Of a stretch of DNA of 64,000 nucleotides, positions 12,273-21,300 are shown in pieces; the stretch's first letter is position 1; every line of letters begins with the position of its first letter. The stretch covers positions 5,073,294 through 5,137,293 of the forward strand of contig OZ024790.1 in NCBI GenBank assembly GCA_964017065.1, read 5' to 3'. This DNA is from Haliclona indistincta. Taxonomy: Eukaryota; Porifera; Demospongiae; Haplosclerida; Chalinidae. The notes below the pieces were generated by a model. That model saw only the letters and a list, made by a program, of their open reading frames with translations. It made no database searches and had not been told where the DNA came from. The position numbers and the translations under genes were made by a program.

Positions 12273-12494
12273 TTACCCGTGCGCAGTATGCGCCAGGGTT
12301 ATGCGTTTGTGTCCGTCGGTATGTGTGTGGACAAAAAGCACGCTTGTTTACGTCTCACCGCTCGAAAATCTCCACAAAAACCCTTACCCGTGCGCAGTAT
12401 GCGCCAGGGTTATGCGTTTGTGTCCGTCGGTATGTGTGTGGACAAAAAGCACGCTTGTTTACGTCTCACCGCTCGAAAATCTCCACAAAAACCC
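12273..12494. repeat. Exact 111-bp tandem duplication
   Basis: Two adjacent copies (12273-12383 and 12384-12494) of a block starting TTACCCGTGCGCAGTATGCG are identical by eye. The block begins with the same 10-bp sequence that forms the left end of the enclosing TIR element, so the element end has been duplicated. Confidence 0.92.
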
Positions 12495-12873
12495 TCTCTG
12501 CAGCTTCTTCACTGAATTTATAGTCACAAGAAGACGCTTTCTGTGCTGGCAAGCCTTGTTCGAGCGGCTAATTCATGGCTATCTAAAGCTACGTGTCCTT
12601 GTAAGAGCACTTTACGGTATTGTGGGTGTGTCACCCAACCTCCTATCCATGTCGATGTCCTCACTCAGTCTCACATGTACAGTACGTCAGAGCCCAGAGA
12701 GATGCGCGCGCAAAATCTTATTATAGCTACAGTATCAGCCTTTCTTGAGGCCTTCTGTGATGTGCCAATCAATTGTTAGTGCATGTATGCTATCATCTAT
12801 TGTTTTGGAGCTGTCTATGGGCTAGGTCTGTTGCAGTAATGCAGGTGTTTAGCTCCTAGCTCAGCGCACGGGT
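12275..12873. mobile_element. Probable TIR element, ends ACCCGTGCGC
   Basis: Perfect 10-bp terminal inverted repeats, ACCCGTGCGC at 12275 and GCGCACGGGT at 12864-12873, enclose about 600 bp without a convincing gene. No clear target-site duplication was found, so the boundaries are tentative. Confidence 0.5.
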
Positions 12874-13169
12874 ATGTGTTCATTAGAACTCTAGTTTCAC
12901 ATAATTTTATTGTCATTACAATTAATAATAATATGCACCTCATGTTGTAAGCCGCAAGATCCAAAAATGTTAATTGCTTCACATACTTACAAGTGGAAAA
13001 ATAACTTTATTCTTCCAAAATCAGCTCGTGTTGGTGTAGGCAAAAGTGTTATTTAATGACTGCTGTCTATTTTCAACTTCGGAATTGCTTACCCAGTGTG
13101 TATACTGGGGCAATCCCTACTGTATAGGCAAATATACAATACATTTCCTGGTAGTGCCTTAGGGCTATT

Positions 13170-13709
13170 ATGGTACAATTTTACTTTTATTGTTACACTG
13201 TAGAATTCGTCTTGGCAGTTTTCTTGATTATTGTGATTGTTCCATCTGCAGCACTGACACCAATGATTGGTGAGCATGATACTCAACTCGCAAACTTTTT
13301 TTACACATTAATTTTCACAGCTCTTGGTGCTCTACAGTGTCCACCTTTCCTATTCATTGGTTCTCTTACAACAGCTCTCATTGGAACAGTTCTCATAATT
13401 GGAGCACTATGCTTGGTATTCCAGTGTTGTAAGGGTGAGGACTCCAGTGGCTACCGAATTGCGATATACTTCTGCAACTGCTGCACTTTTCTGGCCATGC
13501 TGGGGCTGATTGGTGCCAGCACTTACTTCATTTTTGTCGAACCACCAAGTTATGAGTCGGCTAGGAGAAATCATAACTGCACTAGGTTTCTTGAAGTTCC
13601 GGTTGCTACTGTGATTTCATCGTATGTATTTCTTGCCCTCATTTGCCTCTCTACAATGGTTTGCTACTGGCATGTCTGCAAGAATGGAAGAGAAAATTCA
13701 CCTGCTTAA
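13170..13709 (+). CDS. Multi-pass membrane protein, 179 residues
   Basis: Uninterrupted ORF from ATG 13170. Four to five hydrophobic spans are visible at about residues 9-30 (FVLAVFLIIVIVPSAAL), 43-67 (FFYTLIFTALGALQCPPFLF), 68-86 (LTTALIGTVLIIGALCLVF), 103-123 and 146-166, with a Cys-rich short loop (CCKGEDSSG) and a polar tail. No signal peptide is needed. The span layout and the Cys-Pro after the second segment loosely recall TMEM272-like tetraspans, but this is a weak resemblance. No upstream exon was identified. Plus strand, isolated between repeats. Confidence 0.6.
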   Translation: MVQFYFYCYTVEFVLAVFLIIVIVPSAALTPMIGEHDTQLANFFYTLIFTALGALQCPPFLFIGSLTTALIGTVLIIGALCLVFQCCKGEDSSGYRIAIYFCNCCTFLAMLGLIGASTYFIFVEPPSYESARRNHNCTRFLEVPVATVISSYVFLALICLSTMVCYWHVCKNGRENSPA

Positions 13710-14767
13710 ACTCAATAATTTATTAACTCACCCTGATGTACAATGTAACACGATCATAGTTAGTATTGCATGCATGTACAATAGAACCATAAATTTTGTG
13801 TCACTTGCAATGATGCATTTGTAGGTTGAGCATGCCAATCAAATAATTGACCACTTACCATGAATTTTAAGTAGTCGTTGTAGTGACATTTTGGGCGGGG
13901 ACTATGGTACCGGTATCGCGATGTGCTACATACATTATTTATTTATACATTGACATGGTATTAGGGAGGAACGGTAGTGCCTCCCTATGTAGGTTTGAAC
14001 GGGAAAACAAGATGGCGGCTACATACAATGTATTAGGGTCATTCCATATCATTTCAACAACTTTTTGGCATGACCCTCTGGGATTTTCTCGAAACTTGGT
14101 ATTGTTGAACCCTTCATGGTCACATGATTCCATAACAAGTTTCAGCTTGATACCTTGTATGGTTTCTTTTAAAACACTGATTGCATTTTTGACGATATTT
14201 CCTACTACTTGCTGTTTAACTATTTATAACTTTGTTATATTTTGTCCTATCAGCAGACTAAATACATCAATTTGAAGCTGAATAAATGCTCTTTCATACG
14301 ACATGCAACACATTGCGCATTGCATGTCGTAACTATTTAACCACGCCCACATACTTTGATCTTTGATTCTTTAAAAATACGCTGCGTCAATTTTCATTTT
14401 TAATGGATGTGATTTAATAGTAGTCTATTAGCTACTTCTGTACCAAATTTCATGTTGGGACACAAATGGGAAGGTTAGTTTGCAAAGATGGGTACTACTT
14501 GGACATGAACCAACTCATTGAAAAGGCTTGGGCTAGCTGTTTGATGACTTAGGATAGTTACTTGTATGTTGACTGATTGACATAGAAGGGAGTTCCACTC
14601 TTCGAATAGAACTGTAGAACTTTAAACAATTAATTCATTGATGTTGGTGTGTTGATGTCAAGAATTTCAATTATTCAATAAAATTATTATGTGAACACTT
14701 TTTAATCGGAATTCATTTGATCACACAAGCCAACTGACATAATTTTATGTTCTTGAATCAATTTTTA
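13710..14767. other. Non-coding, repeat-flavoured region
   Basis: No supported gene. Around 14005 lies a GGGAAAACAAGATGGCGGCT block closely matching one at 19322, so both belong to a dispersed repeat. The AAGATGGCGGC core is a YY1-type motif. Confidence 0.5.
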
Positions 14768-15088
14768 TCGAAAAAGTATGGAAACAAGATTTGAAATGAA
14801 AAGGATTGTACAGCGGTTTTATTACACCTTGCAACAGCCACAAAAGCGTAAAGCGTCATCCGTGCCTTATTTGGACATTGCGTGATTTAGATTGAACACG
14901 GTTTACGCTCTACGGTTGACGCTTTTATATTGCAAGAAGTAGTGAAACCGCTGTAACAATAGCAGTGTAATGCTACCTTCCTAAATTAACTGCTTTCGAT
15001 AGTTGTTGTTAATTTAATAGAGAGGTAGCATTACGCTGCTATTGTTACAATCCTTTTCATTTCAAATCTTGTTTCCATACTTTTTCGA
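14768..15088. mobile_element. MITE, TIR TCGAAAAAGTATGG, TA target site
   Basis: The left end TCGAAAAAGTATGGAAACAA and the right end CCATACTTTTTCGA are mirror images, flanked by TA on both sides (14766-14767 and 15089-15090). A second copy is at 23598-23767. In this copy a different MITE (14811-14953) has landed inside the left arm. The 55 bp beyond the right end is shared with the other copy, so both sit in the same larger repeat. Confidence 0.8.
14811..14953. mobile_element. Nested 143-bp MITE, TIR CAGCGGTTT, TA target site
   Basis: The ends CAGCGGTTTTATTACACC and GAAACCGCTG, with inner inverted blocks (GCGTAAAGCG / CGCTCTACG), form a hairpin-like element. It is flanked by TA duplicates (14809-14810, 14954-14955). 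Removing it restores the sister MITE arrangement seen at 23598, which proves the insertion order. Confidence 0.82.
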
Positions 15089-15210
15089 TAATGTACAAAC
15101 CCTAAATCTCTTCCATTTTGGTTAAAATCTTTTTATTACTTGTTACATCTATGTTTACACTCGACCACATGTACTACAGGCTTCTAGCGCTAGCTAGATC
15201 TAAGACCACA

Positions 15211-15602
15211 ATGTCTGGGAAAGAAGATCAGCACGAGCCCTTAGCCAACAATGAATCAGACGCTGCCGGTAAGACCGATTGATCAGCTGCTGCTATTATA
15301 AATTATAATAAATAGGAATAAAACTGCTGGGTAGATGCACTGGTTACAGAATATTGTCGATTGAAAATGTCTCACAAGGGAGAGAAGGCAACATCTTGTC
15401 GAGATTGCTTTGAGAGAGGTGTCTCCGTGAGTACTTGCCGCCTAACTCATGGTCATTGTGGTCGGGGAGTACCTACTAGTTACGAAGCAATTGGGCTAGA
15501 GCTTGATGTTCCACAGTGAGTCAGTGATCTCCAAAGTGTTACTGTTTCTCATTCCGAAAACTGTGTGACAGGGTATGTGATTACTCAGGATGAAAAAATT
15601 TA
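15211..15602 (+). pseudogene. Left-arm copy of a two-exon gene fragment (broken)
   Basis: An ATG at 15211 opens MSGKEDQHEPLANNESDAA with a GTAAGA donor. A second exon after AATAAATAG reads LLGRCTGYRILSIENVSQGR and then hits TGA in the stretch that continues ERGVSVSTCRLTHGHCGRGV. A further in-frame stop precedes VSDLQSVTVSHSENC. The product is unrecognised. The matching minus-strand copy in the right arm (start at 17335) is less damaged. Confidence 0.5.
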
Positions 15603-16405
15603 CAAGTCATAGTGTTAGTGTCGACTCTGTTATGGAACTTTTTCCGATAAGCATGTGCCCATATCTGCATGTGAGAAAGAAAATTTAAATTAATAACTTT
15701 GACCGAGACTTTATAGTGCTGCACGTGTAAAATATGCAGTTATACATTCAACGTTTATTAACTGCTAGAAACCAAGCATAATAATGGATACTTCTTTAAT
15801 CAATGATACAAACCATAGTAGCTACATGACGGTGTGCCTATGCAATTTACATAACATTCTTACTTGATGACATGACATCTATTCAGAATTCATGTACACT
15901 TGAAGCTTTTTGTTTCCAACATACCAGGGTTGACTCTCAATGTCTCGCCATTTCTCATCCAACTAGAATGAACACAATAATATTATTCTTGTGATACATA
16001 GTAATAATTATAATGTATAGACATGTTAAACAGAGTGGTACAATGTACCTGTAATTGCATATGCAAAGTCTTTTAAGTATCTCAGAACAGACTCCTTATC
16101 AGAATGTTAAACTTCATAAGCACCTTTGTTGACCCAACGTTCCCATGCTTGTGCTCTCTGAAAGTCGCAGAGCAATCGGAAACAGGACGGAAATAGACTC
16201 CCAATAGCACCTAGCTCGACACTACTTTTATCTGTCATAAAGAACTATGGAGACCAATTGCTAGTCCACTCTTTTACAATCGTAGACCCTCTGACACAAG
16301 TATAGCTACAACCCTTCCACTCCCAATAGATGTTTTCATAGTGTCAAAGAAGCAAGAGAAGCCATATTTGGTAGTACGATAGATGTTGTCCATCATAGTA
16401 ATCAC

Positions 16406-16930
16406 TAGTCTCATCCCCAGACCACTCTCCCTTCTGCTATGCTTGGGAGGGTCTGGTTAAATGAAGGCAAATTCCTGGTTCAATGACGTAATTGTCACGT
16501 GCGAAATCATGTGCACAACAATTAGCTACCTGGTCTTCCATCAAGCTTCAAAGGACACACATATGCTAGATTTACTGTTATGAAGCAAGTTGAAGATACT
16601 TGGTAGGACTAGGTAACTAAGAGACTTCTCAGCGCCAGTAGGAAGAGAAACAAACCTGCTACGAAATTGACCACGACTTCTTGCTACTCAGCTGACAAAC
16701 ATGAATATCCAAGCTGTTCAGCGCTCTTCGATATCGATTCCATGATAGCATTCCTTGGGTAAGCCATGATCAATGTCGCATGCAGGTCATGTGAATTTTG
16801 GGAAATACTGCAATCTGATTGGTATTTCACAATTCTGAGAGTGAAACATCACGGAACCAGGAATCTGCCTTCATTTAACCAGACCCTCTCCCAAGCATAG
16901 CGGAAGGGGTGTGGTCTGGGGACGAGACTA
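16406..16930. mobile_element. TIR element, TAGTCTCATCCCCAGACC ends, short copy
   Basis: Left end TAGTCTCATCCCCAGACC and right end GGTCTGGGGACGAGACTA are inverted repeats, with a longer subterminal inverted block (CTATGCTTGGGAGGGTCTGG). Flanks AGTAATCAC and AGTAATCAA make a 9-bp target duplication with one mismatch. It shares ends with the elements at 19848-22952 and 44811-46254. No ORF. Confidence 0.82.
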
Positions 16931-17335
16931 AGTAATCAAAATACCCTGTCAAACAGTTTTCAGAGTGAGAAACAGTAACACTTTGGAGATCACTACTGAC
17001 ACACTGGGGAAGATAAAGCTCTAGCCCAATTGCTTCATAACTAGTAGGTACTCCCCGACCACAATGACCATGAGTTAGGCGGCAAGTACTCACAGAGACA
17101 CCTCTCTCAATTAGCAATCTTGACAAGATGCTGCATTCTCTCCCTTGTGAGACATTTTCAATCGACAATATTCTGTACTCCTCTTTCTTTTCAGGCAACC
17201 AGTGCATCTACCCAGCAGTTTTATTCCTATTTAGATTATGATTATAATGGCAGCAGCTGATCAATCGGTCTTAATACCGGCAGCGTCTGATTCATTGTTG
17301 GCTAAGGGCTCGCGCTGATCTTCTTTCCCAGACAT
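16875..17335 (-). pseudogene. Right-arm copy of the same gene fragment
   Basis: The minus-strand copy starts MSGKEDQREPLANNESD at 17335. Its second exon from about 17217 is open through YRILSIENVSQGRECSILSR, then STCRLTHGHCGRGVPTSYEA and SVTVSHSENCLTGYF, into the TIR element at 16930. Reading into the transposon supplies the stop, so the original 3' end is missing. It has a few Cys and no recognisable domain. Probably a captured piece of a host or transposon gene. Confidence 0.4.
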
Positions 17336-17572
17336 TGTGGTCTTAGATCTAGCTAGCGCTAGAAGCCTGTAGTACAGCTGCGAGCTACCCGACCGGCGGA
17401 GCTACCAGAGGTTAGATTTCGCGGGTCGCGCGGGAAAGATAACCAATATTCATTCAAGAGTGGGTGTGGTTAACTGTATTATGAATACTAGTACATTCAT
17501 AGAATGCAGGGGCGAGCCTGAGCTGATTTTTGTACAGTTTGATAATAGCATAATAAAATTAATAATAAAGCA

Positions 17573-18034
17573 TCAGCAATATCTTTCTACAGACCTATTT
17601 TCACGCTCATTTACTCTCATGTTCAATAGTCTGGTGTCCCTTTGTTCTGCACTTTCTACAGACCTATTTTCACGCTCATTTACTCTCATGTTCAATAGCC
17701 TGGTGTCCCTTTGTTCTGCACTTTCTACAGACCTAGCTACTCGCGCACGCACTCTCTTTTTCTGTAGCTTGACAGCGCGCTCTTCTGTAGCTGTATCACC
17801 TAGTGTTTGCTCTGTTGTAGCTGCTATCTTCCGTCTCTGTCGGTAGTTCCTTTGGTATTCCCTTTGTCGTTCCAGGCGTCTCTCTCGTTGATCGGGCGAC
17901 TCTTCTGCTCGTCGTCGTTTTCTGGCAATCCTCTGGTCTTGTAAAAGTTGACTCGGGTGTTGTTCAGGTGTCTCCAATGTTGGTCGCTGTGCTGTCCTCA
18001 GTTGTTGAGCAGTAAAGGTTCTTTCGTCAGACAT
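17573..18034 (-). CDS. Arg/Glu/Gln-rich basic repeat protein, transposon-like
   Basis: 153-codon minus-strand ORF from ATG 18034. The sequence is dominated by short basic motifs (RERRLERQREYQRNYRQRRK, VESAEQRDTRLLNMRVNERE) resembling the repeat-rich N-terminal regions that accompany Helitron-type or other rolling-circle transposon proteins in invertebrate genomes. That link is from memory of pattern, not a search. The C-terminal end consists of two exact-looking 23-residue repeats generated by a 69-bp tandem duplication and stops soon after, so it is probably a truncated relic. Confidence 0.4.
   Translation of the reverse strand: MSDERTFTAQQLRTAQRPTLETPEQHPSQLLQDQRIARKRRRAEESPDQRERRLERQREYQRNYRQRRKIAATTEQTLGDTATEERAVKLQKKRVRARVARSVESAEQRDTRLLNMRVNERENRSVESAEQRDTRLLNMRVNERENRSVERYC
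17584..17721. repeat. 69-bp in-frame tandem duplication
   Basis: Two units (17584-17652, 17653-17721) differ at about one base. Each encodes a 23-residue repeat of the Arg-rich ORF. A partial third start (TTTCTACAGACCTA) follows. Confidence 0.9.
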
Positions 18035-18328
18035 GATAATATCAATTTTTGAATAATATTATTTTTACGCACCACGTGAATATTACGTCATAATAGGCGT
18101 GTTCTCGGGAACATTGGAGAACTAACGCTACCCCCGGCCACATACATAGATACGTTCCCCGCGACGTGGGACCTACATCACGATCAATGTGGGGCTCGCT
18201 CAGGCTCGCCCCAATTAAGTAGGCGGCATTCCTCCTGTACCTACAACTCGGTAGTCTATCCTTTAAGGTAGTATTTTTCGTTTTCTTCAATTCTGTGGTT
18301 ACACTTTTGCCTGTTTTCTCTCAGCAGA
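18035..18328. other. Short intergenic stretch before the RING gene
   Basis: GC-richer segment with no supported exon. A possible 3' splice site (TTTTCTCTCAG) sits 5 bp before the ATG at 18329, so a 5' UTR intron is possible. Confidence 0.4.
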
Positions 18329-21300
18329 ATGAATGTAGGGTGCACAATTTGCGCTGACACGATGAAAGACAGCTTCTCAGCCGCACCTTGTATCCACACT
18401 CCACTACTGCATACATAGAAACTGCCTGAATACACTCAAACCATACATTTTAACGCTCTTTCGGTGTCTTTCCTTTACTGATCTCTTTAGGTGGACATAT
18501 ATTTCATCATTTTTGGTAAAAGATACACATTGTGGTTGTCCATAATTTTCCTTTCTACTCACAGTTTAATTCAATGGCTGTCACATCAGAAAAACTGTCC
18601 TCAGTGCAGAGAGCCATGTCTACCTAGTCAGGTACTAAAGCTGTTTCTTGTTCCAGACTCTAGGCAGAATGTCGGAAGCAGTCAAGGGGGCAGTCGGTCT
18701 CTAGAAGAGTTAATGGTGAGAGAGTGCGCATGAAGAGAAGTGATGGTGGGGAGGGGGAGGTGATAGTGAGAGTGAATGGAAGGGTGAGAGTGAGAAAGAG
18801 GTTACATGAATAAGATCTGTTTTAATGTGATAGAACGAGTGAAAAAATGTCAGTTAGTTATCCTTCTTTGTCGGTCTGTAATACCTATAGCTGATACAGT
18901 CAGATCTTCAGCTACAGGAGGTTCGTAGCCAGCTCAAAGAAAAAGACTCACTTCTCAAAGAAAAAGGTACTATAAGGTGTATCCTTTGGTTGTCTCTTTC
19001 TGCCTATGTCACACACGATTGCAGTATGATAGTATTGTGTTGTTGTGTTGAACTCTACTGTGTTGTCTGTTCAGATGAAGCGATAGAGGAAGCTCACGAT
19101 GAGCTGACGAGAGTGAGAGATGCAGTAGGGGCATGGGAGTTTTGGTATGATTCAGAGAGGGAAAGTGGTGAGAGGGCAGTAATCGAGGCAGCTGAGCTTT
19201 GGAAACAGCTTGCAACACTTAAAAAGTGAGATTTGTTCATAAATTACTCACCACACAACTATGCAGTGATACTGTGTTGTATTATGCCACGCAGTAGTCG
19301 TGGCATATTTAGGGTTGGGCGGAAAACAAGATGGCGGCTACACATAGGCTGAAAACAATAATTCACGTATACCTTGGCTTTCGACGAAATCAGTAGTATT
19401 TTAACTACCTAGGAGCTATCCTAAGAGGTAAGCGCTTACAATTCTACTAATAAAGGGTGTAAGAGCAGTTGCTATGGGCATGACAAGATGGCGTCTCGCC
19501 TGGAGGCACTAATACGGCACTACCATAGCTTCGCCGTACGGGCGTTTCAAGCAATTCTAACACTCTAAAGCTCCTTGCACAATTTTTGCGATTACAAAGA
19601 TACCTTTAGAAGCAAAGAAACCAGGTCTAAGGTGGTAAACCAGAGTTCACGTGGTCACCCGTTTGTTCATCTTCTTTCTTCTTCTTATTCTTCAGCGAGT
19701 CTAGCACAGTAGTGAACGAACTAAACGCAACTAAACGTACACAAATCTACCTATGACCATCAGTGCACCTGATATCTATTTAGGCCTAGAACACTGGGAG
19801 AAGCGAGTATTTCCAGAAAAACAGCGATTTTTGGTCCATAACAGACTTAGCCTCGTCCCCAGGCCGAATTTTTTGCAACGGAACGAAACGGCGAATAATT
19901 GGGCCTGGTACACACTGCAAGGGTAATAGTGCGCGTGCTCAGACCATTCCCCAGAATCTAGGGAATCCGTAATCGCTTGGATATTCTCGCTATATTAATC
20001 CATTATACTAGTCCGTTTAGTGAATCACTTTCCGTGCTATCATCTTCAGAAAATGGAGTAAATCGAGTTTCGTACTGGTATCACGTATGCTCTCTCCTGC
20101 TTGGGAAGAGAGAATGTCACGCTAAAGCCGAAGCAGGAAGGAGCTGTTTACCATCTGTACCATGGTCAGGACGTATTTGCTTGGTTCCCCACCGGATACG
20201 GCAAGTCCAGCTAGTGTCGTTTCTCTTCGACTATAAACTAAATCGTACTTCTTATGAAGCTGAGCGCAGTGTCGTGCTGGTTATTTCACCGCTAGTGTCG
20301 TTGATGGTCGACCAGGTAACATGTCTTTTACAGCGAGGTGTTTCAGCAGGGAATATTGAGTGGAAACATTGGTATGTAGTTTGCCATTCTGAACTATTAA
20401 TTGTGACTGTTATAAGTACAGATGTGGACAAACAGCTGCTTGCTAGTGAGAATGATGTGACTATGGGTCGTTTTTCATTACTATACACTGCTCCTGAAGC
20501 TATTGTGCATCGCCAGTCTTGTTTTTGTTACGCCTGGAGGAGTGAGCAACAGCTGTGTTGAGAATACTGAGCAGTGTGTGCGCCTTTGTGTCGAGCTCAT
20601 CCATTGCCTGGCTCCACGCAAATTTTCAACTTCATCGAGTGTCATTGACCTAAACAGGGATACAGGCTTGGCTTTCTTTCGACACAGGGAGGCACATTCG
20701 TCATCAACAATACTGCAAACTCTCATCAAAACCTCATCTCTGAGCATAGCATTGTTGAAGATGGCTCTACAGGATGTTTCCGCCAACCAATGCCCTACCG
20801 AGCTTTTGAAAACTGTAACTCAAGGGAACTTCAACTCGTGCATATTTACTAGGTGAGTAAACCGATATCTGTAATTTCAATAATAATATTATTATGCGGT
20901 TTGTTATTAATACTCGTTGAGCTTTTTACCGTTACTGACTGTTCGATGCAAATGTTGCCTGTGTCATGAGCTGCTGTATACATAGAAATCATAATCATGA
21001 CTACTTCAACTGTAAACTATGAATCTCTTTACCATTAGACTCCTGAACTGATGATAGAGAAGGTGAAGTGTCGCTATCTCTCAGTGACTGTACTTCTAGT
21101 TCTGAAGCTAAGACATGTTCACCTTTTCTCATCAAGAAAATTTAATAGCCATACCATCATCCTCTATACAAAAATGTAGCCTTCTTCCATAGCCTGCCGC
21201 TTGGGTGCTGCTCTACATACCTGTGTGTGAGGAGAAGCACCAGCTCCACTAGTGTATTTTGCCCTTTTCCTCGGAGTGGTGGTACCTGTGACGACTGCTG

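Larger units (their letters stand above)
15168..17376. repeat. Inverted duplication, arms of about 440 bp
   Basis: Left arm 15168-15600 and right arm 16931-17376 are inverted copies. Both contain the same gene fragment starting MSGKEDQ(H/R)EPLANNESD. The spacer 15603-16405 is non-coding, and a 525-bp TIR element (16406-16930) sits exactly at the inner edge of the right arm. Small differences show the arms have diverged. Confidence 0.85.

Noticed and set aside
18042..18290. 82-codon minus-strand ORF before the RING gene
   Set aside because: No domain, no conserved splice context, composition like the surrounding non-coding sequence.
20503..20856. Plus-strand ORF following the RecQ-like fragment
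   Set aside because: It has no helicase motif and lies opposite the better-supported Cys-rich minus-strand protein.
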